Source: Halanaerobiales bacterium (GTDB lineage: Bacteria > Bacillota_F > Halanaerobiia > Halanaerobiales > DTU029). Taken from it: a stretch of 40,767 nucleotides of DNA. The DNA is taken from NCBI GenBank assembly GCA_016278415.1, contig JADQBV010000274.1, forward strand, positions 1 through 40,767. The letters run 5' to 3'. Made by a program: the position numbers and the translations under genes. Shown here in pieces: positions 1-8,110 of this stretch (its first letter is position 1; every line of letters begins with the position of its first letter). A model generated the notes under the pieces. That model was not told the DNA's origin. It ran no database searches and saw only the letters and a list, made by a program, of their open reading frames with translations.

Positions 1-2
1 TA

Positions 3-848
3 TGCTTTATATTAGCTATTTTTTTATCTATCATTTTTACTAATAGTATATCAAACCCCTTAAAGAAATTGTTATTTGCTATGAATGAGGTAAAAAAGGG
101 GAATCTTAAGGTTAGCGTAGAAGATAATAATAAAGATGAAATCGCTGAAGTTGCAGGTGATTTTAATGTTATGGTTGAAGAAATCCAGGCTTTATTAGAG
201 GATATCAAGACTAAGGAAAAACAAAAGAGGGATGCTGAGTTTAAGGCATTACAGGCACAGATAAACCCTCATTTTCTATCAAATATTTTAAATACAGCTA
301 GGATACTTGCTAATAGGCAGAAGGCAGAAAATCTGGAGTCATTGTTGACCTCTTTAATAGAGTTACTACATTTGAGCATGGATAAAGAAGATGATTTTAT
401 AACAGTAAGTAAAGAAGTAGAATACCTAAAAAATTATATTAATATACAACAGTATAGACTTTATAGTAAGTTTGAAGTTAATTTTGATATTGAAGAGGAA
501 CTATTTGATAAAAAGCTTCCCAAGTTTTTATTACAACCTGTATTGGAAAATTCAATAATACATGGGATAAGTCCCAAAAAAGGTCCTGGAATTATAGAAG
601 TTAAGGGGACTATTTATGATAATAAAATGATATTTACTATTACTGATAATGGCTTAGGCATGTCAGAGGAGACTATAGAGCATATATTAAGTGATGGGGA
701 TTCTCTTGAAGGTCATTTTTCAGGAATAGGTATAAATAATGTCCTACAGAGAATTAAATTATATTTTGGAGAAGAATATGGTATTACTATAGATAGCTTT
801 GAAGATCATTTTACTACAGTTGAAATTACTTTGCCCCTGTCAACATAG
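3..848 (+). CDS. Sensor histidine kinase, LytS/YesM type (5' end cut by the window)
   Basis: Two-component sensor kinase that would phosphorylate the response regulator encoded 14 bases downstream. The frame is open to the left edge, so the N-terminus and most of the sensor region are missing. The visible part starts with the end of a membrane segment (CFILAIFLSIIFTN) and an SNPLKKL stretch that opens a HAMP linker. A His_kinase domain follows with the phospho-acceptor box LQAQINPHFLSN, then a HATPase domain with the N box (LQPVLENSIIHG) and G boxes (TDNGLGM, GIGINNVLQRI). This H-box form is typical of YesM/LytS kinases, which pair with AraC-type regulators and often control sugar ABC transporters or cell-wall genes. 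Family call is firm; the ligand cannot be read. Confidence 0.93.
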   Translation, partial: CFILAIFLSIIFTNSISNPLKKLLFAMNEVKKGNLKVSVEDNNKDEIAEVAGDFNVMVEEIQALLEDIKTKEKQKRDAEFKALQAQINPHFLSNILNTARILANRQKAENLESLLTSLIELLHLSMDKEDDFITVSKEVEYLKNYINIQQYRLYSKFEVNFDIEEELFDKKLPKFLLQPVLENSIIHGISPKKGPGIIEVKGTIYDNKMIFTITDNGLGMSEETIEHILSDGDSLEGHFSGIGINNVLQRIKLYFGEEYGITIDSFEDHFTTVEITLPLST

Positions 849-862
849 TATGGAGGTATAAT

Positions 863-2494
863 ATGATAAAGACTTTAATTGTTGAAGATGATATTTTTGA
901 CTATAGTCATTTAAAAAACATGATTTCCTGGGAAGAAGAAGGCTTCTTATTATATGATGTTGCAAAAAACGGAACAGAAGCAATAGAGAATATTATTAAT
1001 AAAGATATAGATTTGATTATTACAGATATGTCTATGCCGGGAGCCGATGGTTTAGAGGTTATTAACTATGTCCAAGAAAACCAACTTCCTATAAAAGTTA
1101 TTGCTATTAGTGGTTATGATGATTTTCTTTATGTTAAAGAAAGCATGAAGATGGGTGCTGTTGATTACCTTTTAAAACATAATTTAAATCCAGATTCATT
1201 AATTGAATTATTAAACTCTATTAAAAATCAAATAAGCAAAGAACAACAGTTAAATATTGAGAAGGAAAAAATCCAAAAACAGATAAAGACAGGGAAATAT
1301 ACTTTAGTACAAAACTTTATTAGTAAGTTAGTTAAGGAAGGAATTGAAAGTAAGAAAACAATAAAACAAGAGTTGGCTGTACTAGGTATAAAACTTCATT
1401 TTCATAATGTAATTGTAGTTGCGGCACAATTAGATGAGTATGACTTTCTAAAGGAGAAGTATCGAGAAAGTGAATTAAACGATTTAAAGAAAATGTTTAT
1501 TAATATGGCTAATGAGATTTTGAAGGATATGACAGTAGCTGTAATGTCTTTTTTGGAAGATGGTAATTTTGTTATTATCTTTACTTTTAAAAATCAGAAT
1601 AGTGAACAAGATATAAATAATCAGGTAACAACTACAATTAATAGGATAAGGTCTACTATCAAACAGAATTTTAATATAACAGCATGCTTTGCAATTGCAG
1701 ATATTGGTAATAGCCTTACTAATGTAAATAAATACTACAGTAAGGCAGAGGAATTACTAAAAAAGAAGTTTTATCAGGGGAAAAACAAAATTTTTTATAA
1801 TACATCCGGAAATGTAATAAAAAATAGTGTAAATTTTATAGGAATAGAGGAAGAAAAGGGAATTATTGAATCAATAAAAGCTATGAATAGTAGTCTGATG
1901 ATATCCCGTATTAATGAAATATTCGATAATATATTTGAATATCAGCCTAGTATAGACTCTGTGAAATTAACTATAATTTCATTTATAAATATTGTAAATA
2001 AGATAGCCAAAGAGTATTCAGTTGACACAAGTAAAATATATATGAACAAAGATAATCCCTATGAGCAACTGTCTAAATATGATACTGTTCATGAATTAAA
2101 GCAGTGGATATTTGAAATATATAACAATCTTTATAACTGCATGCAAGGAAAATGTTTTTCAGAACAATATAGTGGTGTTACAGGAGAGGCGATTGACTAT
2201 ATAAACAATTATTTTCAAGAAGATATTAATTTAAGTCTAGTAGCTGATAAGATAGGAGTTAATAGTTCTTATCTAAGTAGAAAATTCAAGAAAGACTGTG
2301 GTAAAGGGTTTATTGAATACTTGAATAATGTACGAGTTGGCAAAGCTAAGGTTCTAATCGCAGATACAGATAAACAAATAAAAGAAATCGTGCCTGAGGT
2401 TGGTTTTAATAATTATAATTATTTTTTTAAGGTCTTTAAAGATACGCAAGGTATGACACCGATAGAATATGAAGAATCAATTAGGAAGCTTTAA
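863..2494 (+). CDS. Response regulator, YesN type (REC plus AraC-family HTH)
   Basis: Cytoplasmic DNA-binding response regulator paired with the kinase just upstream. It starts after a TGGAGG ribosome site. The receiver domain occupies about residues 1-125, with the acidic pair E8/D9/D10, phospho-acceptor D55 in LIITDMSMPG and the conserved lysine K105 in YLLKH; the usual proline after that lysine is a histidine here. A long central region (about 130-430) has no obvious enzymatic motif, as is usual in the YesN group. The C-terminal 100 residues form two AraC helix-turn-helix units (ADKIGVNSSYLSRKFKK and IVPEVGFNNYNYFFKVFK). Length of 543 aa is normal for the family. The target genes probably lie upstream of the window beside the kinase; the arabinose genes downstream have their own regulator, so control of them is not implied. 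Confidence 0.92.
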   Translation: MIKTLIVEDDIFDYSHLKNMISWEEEGFLLYDVAKNGTEAIENIINKDIDLIITDMSMPGADGLEVINYVQENQLPIKVIAISGYDDFLYVKESMKMGAVDYLLKHNLNPDSLIELLNSIKNQISKEQQLNIEKEKIQKQIKTGKYTLVQNFISKLVKEGIESKKTIKQELAVLGIKLHFHNVIVVAAQLDEYDFLKEKYRESELNDLKKMFINMANEILKDMTVAVMSFLEDGNFVIIFTFKNQNSEQDINNQVTTTINRIRSTIKQNFNITACFAIADIGNSLTNVNKYYSKAEELLKKKFYQGKNKIFYNTSGNVIKNSVNFIGIEEEKGIIESIKAMNSSLMISRINEIFDNIFEYQPSIDSVKLTIISFINIVNKIAKEYSVDTSKIYMNKDNPYEQLSKYDTVHELKQWIFEIYNNLYNCMQGKCFSEQYSGVTGEAIDYINNYFQEDINLSLVADKIGVNSSYLSRKFKKDCGKGFIEYLNNVRVGKAKVLIADTDKQIKEIVPEVGFNNYNYFFKVFKDTQGMTPIEYEESIRKL

Positions 2495-2543
2495 GTTTAA
2501 ATTATTATAACTTTTAAAAAAATTATTAAAATATTAGGTTTTA

Positions 2544-2574
2544 GTTGTACGAACAACCGGACAAGTGTTATAAT
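2544..2574 (+). promoter_or_regulatory. AraR-type operator overlapping the araM promoter
   Basis: GTTGTACGAACAAC at 2544-2557 is a near-perfect dyad closely matching the known Bacillus AraR operator core (TTGTACGTACAA). It covers a -35 hexamer TTGTAC (2545-2550), followed after 18 bases by a consensus -10 TATAAT (2569-2574). A repressor bound here would block RNA polymerase, so arabinose would relieve repression. The site match is seen; AraR as the binder is inferred from the araR gene at 4382. Confidence 0.8.
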
Positions 2575-2630
2575 AGTAATAATGTAATTTAATTAAGTTC
2601 AAAGATTATGATATTAAAGGATTCCAATTT

Positions 2631-2679
2631 GATATATCTGCCGTTATATATGAGGGTGAGGAGATTACGGCAGTATATC
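2631..2679 (+). other. Stem-loop in the araM 5' leader
   Basis: GATATATCTGCCGT (2631-2644) pairs with ACGGCAGTATATC (2667-2679) to give a 13-bp stem with one bulged base and a purine-rich 22-base loop. It lies in the untranslated leader between the AraR-controlled promoter and the araM ribosome site (GGGAGG near 2695). No U tract follows, so it is not an intrinsic terminator. It may stabilise or regulate the mRNA. Confidence 0.55.
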
Positions 2680-2707
2680 TATTGGGGATGGTTAGGGAGG
2701 TTAAAGG

Positions 2708-3988
2708 ATGGCTGATAATAATATCAAAGAAATTTTAATTAAAGAAAATGCTAATCTTGAAGTGCCAAATCTTTTAGAAATACTAAGTAAAAAAAAGAAA
2801 GTCTATCTAATAGCTGATATGAATACTTATTCTATTGCTGGTAGTGAATTGAGCAAATTAATGCAGGAAGCTGGCTATAAAATTGAAGAGCTTATCTTAA
2901 AAGGTGACAAAATTGTAGCAAATACTGAGTATTTATTTAAAGTACTAAAGGGTGTTGGTAGGGATGGATATTTGCTTGCCTGTGGTTCAGGTACCATTAA
3001 CGACTTAACTCGATATATAAGTTATAAATTGGAAATTCCCTATATGATTGTAGCTACTGCACCTTCGATGGATGGGTATGCATCACCAGTTTCTCCAATT
3101 ACAGTTGACGGAGTAAAAACAACTTATAATGCAGTTACAGCAGAAGCAATTGTTGCTGATCTGAATATTTTGCGGGAGGCCCCCTGGGAGATGATTCAGG
3201 CTGGTTTTGGTGATCTACTAGGTAAAATATCTGCTTTGATGGACTGGAAGCTAAGTAATCTTTTATTTGGAGTAGAATTGAATCAGAAAGCCATTTCCTT
3301 GGTAGAGGCTGAATTAATAAGTTTGATTGAACTTACGTCAGAATTGAAAGATAGGACTGTGGAGAGTATCAAGGTGTTGGTCAAAGGCCTTATAAATTCA
3401 GGGGTTGCTATGCAGATTGTTGGAAATTCAAGACCAGCATCAGGAACGGAGCATCACATATCTCATTTTTTGGAGATGTATGGCGAGATTTATGGGGAGG
3501 AATTACCACCACATGGAATAAAAGTGGCCTTAGGGGAGTATTTTGCTTGTCAATTGTATTTAAGGCTATATAATCTGGATTTTAGTAATCTAAAAAATCT
3601 TGATAATCTAGAAAATAGGAAGGCAAGAATACAGACAAATTACCTTGATAGGGCGGAACCAGTCTTGAAAACCCTTGATGAACGATGGGAAGGACATCAG
3701 CTAGATATAGAAATATTAATGGAAAAAGAACAGGAAATCAAGTCTTTAATTAAAGAGAATCTACAGTACCTTGAGAATATAGAAGGATATTTAAAGGAAA
3801 CGGGAATTACAGAAAGAGATGATGTTAAATCTATTAAGAAAGAATGGTTACTAAAAGCAGTTCAATCTGCTTTTGAAATAAGGAACCGTTATACAGTTGC
3901 TGCACTCCTTGATCAATTAGGATTATTAGAGAAATGGAGTTATGAGATTGTAGATGAGTATTTGGAAATGATAAATCCATCAAATTAA
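2708..3988 (+). CDS. araM: Glycerol-1-phosphate dehydrogenase, AraM/EgsA family
   Basis: Member of the iron-type alcohol dehydrogenase/glycerol-1-phosphate dehydrogenase family; Bacillus AraM reduces dihydroxyacetone phosphate to sn-glycerol-1-phosphate with NAD(P)H. Seen here: the nucleotide-binding loop ACGSGTINDLTRY (about 91-103), the substrate loop ATAPSMDGYASP (116-127), and metal-ligand candidates D169 (AGFGDLLGK), H249/H250 (TEHHISHFLE) and H269 (PPHGIKVALG). The 426-residue length is slightly above the Bacillus protein because of a longer C-terminal helical part. It begins after GGGAGG and is the first gene behind the AraR-type operator, as araM also belongs to the arabinose operon of Bacillus subtilis. 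Its job inside arabinose catabolism is unclear even in model organisms; ether-lipid or glycerol-1-P metabolism is the usual suggestion. Confidence 0.92.
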   Translation: MADNNIKEILIKENANLEVPNLLEILSKKKKVYLIADMNTYSIAGSELSKLMQEAGYKIEELILKGDKIVANTEYLFKVLKGVGRDGYLLACGSGTINDLTRYISYKLEIPYMIVATAPSMDGYASPVSPITVDGVKTTYNAVTAEAIVADLNILREAPWEMIQAGFGDLLGKISALMDWKLSNLLFGVELNQKAISLVEAELISLIELTSELKDRTVESIKVLVKGLINSGVAMQIVGNSRPASGTEHHISHFLEMYGEIYGEELPPHGIKVALGEYFACQLYLRLYNLDFSNLKNLDNLENRKARIQTNYLDRAEPVLKTLDERWEGHQLDIEILMEKEQEIKSLIKENLQYLENIEGYLKETGITERDDVKSIKKEWLLKAVQSAFEIRNRYTVAALLDQLGLLEKWSYEIVDEYLEMINPSN

Positions 3989-4026
3989 TGACCGGATTTT
4001 GGTTAATCTAAAGTGTATAGAATTCG

Positions 4027-4087
4027 TATAATAATCAAAGCAAATTTCATTTTTAACACAACTTCGGAGTTGAAATATACGTATAAA
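4027..4087 (+). promoter_or_regulatory. Candidate araR leader element with TATACGTATA palindrome
   Basis: A -10-like TATAAT (4027-4032; no good -35 seen) is followed by CACAA, CGGAGT and the perfect palindrome TATACGTATA (4076-4085). The same order of words (TATAATAAT ... CACAA ... GGAGT ... AATATACGTA) occurs ahead of abfA at 9627-9668. The TACGTA core resembles an AraR half-site, so a second operator class is possible. It lies directly beside the fold-back element starting at about 4088, which would separate it from araR. Confidence 0.4.
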
Positions 4088-4307
4088 GCCAGGTTAGCCA
4101 TAACTTTATTCACTGAAAAAGGCTAATTCACTCCAGAGCACTTCTAATTTTGACATTAAGGTAGCCCCATTCCTCTTCCAGGCTATAAATAACAAAATAA
4201 ACTCACTTGGCTTTGCTACGTTCAGACAGAATTTTGTTAACAATTTATAGCCTTCCAAGCGGGATGGGAGCTTTTTATAATGTTCATTCAGAAAATGGAT
4301 AACCTGC
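4088..4307 (-). repeat. Fold-back repeat, copy A (MITE-like)
   Basis: This fills most of the 393-base gap between araM and araR. Its ends are imperfect inverted repeats (GCCAGGTTAGCCA at 4088-4100, TGGATAACCTGC at 4296-4307). In the centre GGCTATAAAT (4181-4190) pairs with ATTTATAGCC (4243-4252), and AACAAAAT (4191-4198) with ATTTTGTT (4231-4238), giving an 18-bp interrupted stem. Related copies lie at 37396-37649 (opposite orientation) and, in part, at 17993-18090. The shared core reads GTTAACAAAATT followed by TGTCTGA on the minus strand. A 67-codon minus-strand frame inside it (4106-4309) is not treated as a gene. Confidence 0.75.
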
Positions 4308-4381
4308 AAAATATAAGGGCTCTGAAAGTTGAGTCTTTAATAAATAGCTAAGAATGGTGGAACTAGAAAAAGGGTGATTTT

Positions 4382-5482
4382 ATGGAAAGAGATTATTTAC
4401 CAAAGTATATCAAAGTAAAAAACTCAATTGAAAAGTCAATTGATGAAGGTACTATAACACTTGGTGATAAGATACCTGCAGAGAATGAATTGACGAAGCA
4501 GTATAAGGTTAGTCGTCATACAGTCAGGAAGGCCCTTGATTTGTTGGAAAGGGAAGGTGTTCTAGAGAAAAGACAGGGCATTGGAACCTTTTATAGAGGG
4601 AAGAAGAATATCCAAAATGAGAAAAGTAGGAATATAGGTTTTATTAGTATTAGTCTTCATGACTATATATTTTCTGATATACTTTCTGGTATTGATCAGG
4701 TACTTCACCAAAATTCTTATCAAATAATCCTGGGGAATTCTCAGGATAGCTTAGAGCGGGAAAAGGATATTATAGAACAGTTTATGCAGAAAGATATCGA
4801 TGGACTAATAATTGAACCTGCTAAAAGTGCTATATCGCAATCTAATTTAACCTTGTTACAGGACTTATTGGAGAGGGAAATACCAATCGTTTCACTGGAT
4901 AGTAGATATAGTGATGATAGAATCAATAGTGTTATAGTTGATGACGAAATGGGTGGTGTGATAGCTACTGATTATTTAATTGATATTGGCCACAAAAATA
5001 TAGCAATAATATATAAAAGTATGCATACCCCTGCCCTTGGACGGTTGGAAGGATATAAAAAAGCCTTTAAACAGAGTGAATTAATTCTTCAGGATGATTT
5101 AATTAAACCATATTTTAATTCAGAATTTGAAAAACCTGATGAATTTCAGGATGAGATTAAGTTAATAGTAAAGGATCTACTTGAACAATCTAAACCACCT
5201 TCTGCTATCTTTTGTTTTAATGATCAAATAGCAGTGCTAGTAAAAGAGATATTAAGTGATAAGGGGTTAGGGGTACCTAAGGATATTTCTCTTCTTGGAT
5301 TTGATGATTCTAATATGGTAAAGTTAAATAATATTTCTATTACTTCAGTTTCTCATCCCAAAAAGGCCGCGGGAAATAAAGCTGCTGAAATAATATTGAG
5401 TCACATAGATAATAATAAAAAGGTTGTAAATAAGGTTTTTAAGCCGGAATTGCTTAGGAGGAATTCAGTAAAAGGTATTTAA
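4382..5482 (+). CDS. araR: Arabinose operon repressor AraR (GntR HTH plus LacI-type sensor)
   Basis: Transcriptional repressor with the rare AraR domain order: an N-terminal GntR winged helix (about 1-75; SRHTVRKALDLLEREGVLEKRQGIGTFY) fused to a LacI/GalR periplasmic-binding-type effector domain (about 80-366; VIVDDEMGGVIATDYLIDIGHKNIAII and SAIFCFNDQIAVLVKEIL). In Bacillus subtilis this architecture binds L-arabinose and releases the operators. Size (366 aa) is normal. The gene follows the fold-back repeat and precedes araB, so it is likely read with the catabolic genes. The TTGTACG-type dyad at 2544 is its probable target; no equally good dyad was seen directly ahead of this gene, only the TATACGTATA palindrome at 4076. 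Confidence 0.93.
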   Translation: MERDYLPKYIKVKNSIEKSIDEGTITLGDKIPAENELTKQYKVSRHTVRKALDLLEREGVLEKRQGIGTFYRGKKNIQNEKSRNIGFISISLHDYIFSDILSGIDQVLHQNSYQIILGNSQDSLEREKDIIEQFMQKDIDGLIIEPAKSAISQSNLTLLQDLLEREIPIVSLDSRYSDDRINSVIVDDEMGGVIATDYLIDIGHKNIAIIYKSMHTPALGRLEGYKKAFKQSELILQDDLIKPYFNSEFEKPDEFQDEIKLIVKDLLEQSKPPSAIFCFNDQIAVLVKEILSDKGLGVPKDISLLGFDDSNMVKLNNISITSVSHPKKAAGNKAAEIILSHIDNNKKVVNKVFKPELLRRNSVKGI

Positions 5483-5612
5483 GTGTACTTATATTTTGAT
5501 GGGTAAAAGATATTACTATAAAGGATTAATAATAATTAAAATCAGATAATACTAGATTGCGGATATTATTTTAAGTGTTTCTAAATTTATAATAATAAGG
5601 AGGAGTAGTATC

Positions 5613-7292
5613 ATGAGTGAAAAGTATGTTATTGGTCTAGATTTTGGTTCGGATTCAGTTCGGGCACTGCTGGTCAATATAGAGACTGGTGAGGAATTAG
5701 CTGACGGTGTCTCATATTACAAAAGATGGATGGAGGGGGAATTCTGTAGTCCAGGGGATAATCAGTTTAGACAGCATCCTCAGGATTATCTTGATTCTAT
5801 GACAGAAGCGATTAAAATTGTTCTGTCAGAAAGTGATAGTACAGTAGCAGAGGATGTTGTTGGTATAGGTGTAGATACAACTGGATCAACTCCATGTCCT
5901 GTAGATAAAGAGGGGATTCCTCTGGCATTATTGGATGAATACAGAGATAATCCTAATGCTATGTTTATTCTATGGAAAGACCATACAGCTGTAAAAGAAG
6001 CGGATGAAATTAATGAACTTGCTAAAACTTGGGGTGGTGTTGATTACACAAAATATGAAGGTGGTGTCTATTCTTCAGAATGGTTCTGGGCTAAGATACT
6101 TCACGTTTTAAGAAATGATGAAGAGATACGAAAGGCAGCATTTTCCTGGGTAGAGCATTGTGACTGGATTCCAGCTGTTCTTACAGGTGAAACTGATCCC
6201 CTCACTATGAAGAGAAGTCGCTGTGCTGCGGGACATAAGGCTATGTGGCATGAAGAATGGGGAGGTCTTCCCCAAGAAGAATTTTTGACAGGACTTGATC
6301 CATTATTAAAAGGCCTTAGGGATAGACTATTTGAAAAAACCTATACTTCTGATGAAAAGGCTGGTGGGTTAACTCCAGAGTGGGCGGAAAAATTGGGGTT
6401 AAGAACTGGTATATCTGTAGCTGTAGGTGCTTTTGATGCACATATGGGTGCTGTTGGTGGAGGTATTACCCAAAAGACTTTGGTAAAAATAATGGGGACA
6501 TCAACTTGTGATGTAATGATTGCACCATACCAAGTTATCGAAAATAAAACAATTAGTGGTATTTGTGGCCAGGTAGACGGTTCTGTCATCCCTGGCATGG
6601 TTGGACTTGAAGCAGGTCAATCAGCCTATGGTGATGTCTATGCCTGGTTTAAAGATTTATTGTCCTGGCCCATTGATAATATTTTACCTGATATAGAGGG
6701 AGTTAGTGAGGAAGATAAAGAGAAAATTGCTAATAAAATAGAGGAAGATATACTAATTAAGCTGACTGAGCAAGCTGCAAAACTAGACCTTAATGAAACG
6801 GGACCATTGGCACTTGATTGGTTAAATGGTAGAAGAACTCCATTTGCAGATCAGACACTTAAGGGTGCTATTATAGGACTAAGCTTAGGAACTACCGCTC
6901 CAAAAATCTTCCGTGCTTTAGTTGAAGCGACTGCATATGGTGCTAAAGCAATAAATGAACAATTTATAAATGAAGGCGTTGAATTAGAACAGGTTATAGC
7001 AATTGGTGGTATTTCAAAGAAGAGTGATTTTGTTATGCAGATTACAGCTGATGTCTTAAATATGCCTATAAAAGTAGCTGAATCGGAACAGGCTTGTGCT
7101 CTTGGGGCTGCTATTTTTGCTGCTGTTGCAGCTGATTTGTACGATAGTGTTAATCAAGCTCAAGATGGCATGGGCTCATCTTTTAGCAAAACATATTATC
7201 CTAAAAAAGAAAGCGCAATGAAGTATCGAGACATGTATAATAAGTATCTGGAGCTTGGTGAGAAAATTAGTGACATGTTAAGAAATCTTTAA
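5613..7292 (+). CDS. araB: Ribulokinase
   Basis: Phosphorylates L-ribulose to L-ribulose-5-phosphate with ATP, the second step of arabinose use, in the cytoplasm. FGGY-family kinase of normal ribulokinase length (559 aa). The N-terminal sugar-kinase fold opens with the phosphate loop YVIGLDFGSDSVRALLV (5-21). Ribulokinase-type segments follow (GVDTTGSTPCPVD, WKDHTAVKEA, WVEHCDWIP, RCAAGHKAMWH, GAFDAHMGAVGGG), then the C-terminal FGGY domain with the adenosine site (AIGGISKKSDFVMQ, EQACALGAAIFA). The start follows AAGGAGGAG. It leads a tight run with araD and araA (gaps of about 65 bases), so the three are probably co-transcribed. Confidence 0.96.
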   Translation: MSEKYVIGLDFGSDSVRALLVNIETGEELADGVSYYKRWMEGEFCSPGDNQFRQHPQDYLDSMTEAIKIVLSESDSTVAEDVVGIGVDTTGSTPCPVDKEGIPLALLDEYRDNPNAMFILWKDHTAVKEADEINELAKTWGGVDYTKYEGGVYSSEWFWAKILHVLRNDEEIRKAAFSWVEHCDWIPAVLTGETDPLTMKRSRCAAGHKAMWHEEWGGLPQEEFLTGLDPLLKGLRDRLFEKTYTSDEKAGGLTPEWAEKLGLRTGISVAVGAFDAHMGAVGGGITQKTLVKIMGTSTCDVMIAPYQVIENKTISGICGQVDGSVIPGMVGLEAGQSAYGDVYAWFKDLLSWPIDNILPDIEGVSEEDKEKIANKIEEDILIKLTEQAAKLDLNETGPLALDWLNGRRTPFADQTLKGAIIGLSLGTTAPKIFRALVEATAYGAKAINEQFINEGVELEQVIAIGGISKKSDFVMQITADVLNMPIKVAESEQACALGAAIFAAVAADLYDSVNQAQDGMGSSFSKTYYPKKESAMKYRDMYNKYLELGEKISDMLRNL

Positions 7293-7357
7293 GATAGTAA
7301 GGATAATGTGAAGGTGAACGGAATAGAAACAAATTTCTATACTTTGGAGGTGAAATT

Positions 7358-8047
7358 ATGTTAGAAAACTTAAAAGAGGAAGTCCTGGAAGCGAATTTGG
7401 AGTTAAAACGTAAAGATTTAATAATCTATACTTGGGGTAATGTTAGTGGCATTGAACGGAATAAAGGATTAGTTGTCATAAAGCCCAGTGGAGTTGCTTA
7501 TGACCAGCTAACTGTTGATAAAATGGTGGTGGTGGATTTGCAGGGAAAGGTAATTGAGGGTGAACTGAGACCGTCTTCTGATACTGCAACACACCTGGTT
7601 TTATATAATAAATTTACTGATATAGGAGGGGTAGTTCATACACATTCGCCATGGGCTACTAGTTGGGCCCAGTCAGGGAGGGATATCCCTTGTTTCGGGA
7701 CTACTCATGCAGATTATTTCTATCAGGAGATCCCTTGTACTAGGACTATGACTGTATCTGAGGTAGAGAATGATTATGAAGCTAATACAGGTGAGGTAAT
7801 AGTGGAAAGGTTTAAAAATAAAGACTATAATTATACCCCTGGGGTGCTTGTTACAGGACATGGTCCTTTTACCTGGGGTAAAAACGCCGAAGAAGCCGTT
7901 CATAACAGTGTTGTATTGGAAGAAGTGGCAAAGATGGCCTTTAATACAGTACAGTTGAATGGTGGAATTGAAGGGGTTCCGGAGTATTTATTAAATAAAC
8001 ATTTTTACAGGAAACATGGTAAGGATGCCTATTATGGTCAGAATTAG
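7358..8047 (+). CDS. araD: L-ribulose-5-phosphate 4-epimerase
   Basis: Class II aldolase-fold epimerase converting L-ribulose-5-phosphate to D-xylulose-5-phosphate, which enters the pentose phosphate pathway. All the expected functional residues are visible: the phosphate loop TWGNVSG (25-31) and KPSG (42-45), the SSD motif with D75, zinc ligands H94 and H96 in VVHTHSPWA and H168 in TGHGP, and a tyrosine near the C-terminus (Y225/Y226). The 229-residue length matches the Escherichia coli and Bacillus enzymes. The start follows GGAGGTG. It lies between araB and araA, an order different from araA-araB-araD in Bacillus subtilis but common among Firmicutes. Confidence 0.96.
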   Translation: MLENLKEEVLEANLELKRKDLIIYTWGNVSGIERNKGLVVIKPSGVAYDQLTVDKMVVVDLQGKVIEGELRPSSDTATHLVLYNKFTDIGGVVHTHSPWATSWAQSGRDIPCFGTTHADYFYQEIPCTRTMTVSEVENDYEANTGEVIVERFKNKDYNYTPGVLVTGHGPFTWGKNAEEAVHNSVVLEEVAKMAFNTVQLNGGIEGVPEYLLNKHFYRKHGKDAYYGQN

Positions 8048-8110
8048 GGAAATACTTATAGGATAGGCAGAAGAATCAAAATACTTTATAAAAAAATAAG
8101 GAGGATTATT

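Noticed and set aside
2495..2707. Possible catabolite-repression (cre) site in the araM control region
   Set aside because: No segment fits the WTGNAANCGNWNNCW pattern acceptably.
4106..4309. 67-codon minus-strand open frame between araM and araR
   Set aside because: It lies wholly inside the fold-back repeat, lacks a ribosome site, and copy B shows stops in the equivalent frame; the conserved feature is the hairpin, not a protein.
5483..5612. AraR operator or promoter directly ahead of araB
   Set aside because: No TTGTACG-type dyad, and no -35/-10 pair with correct spacing that stands out.
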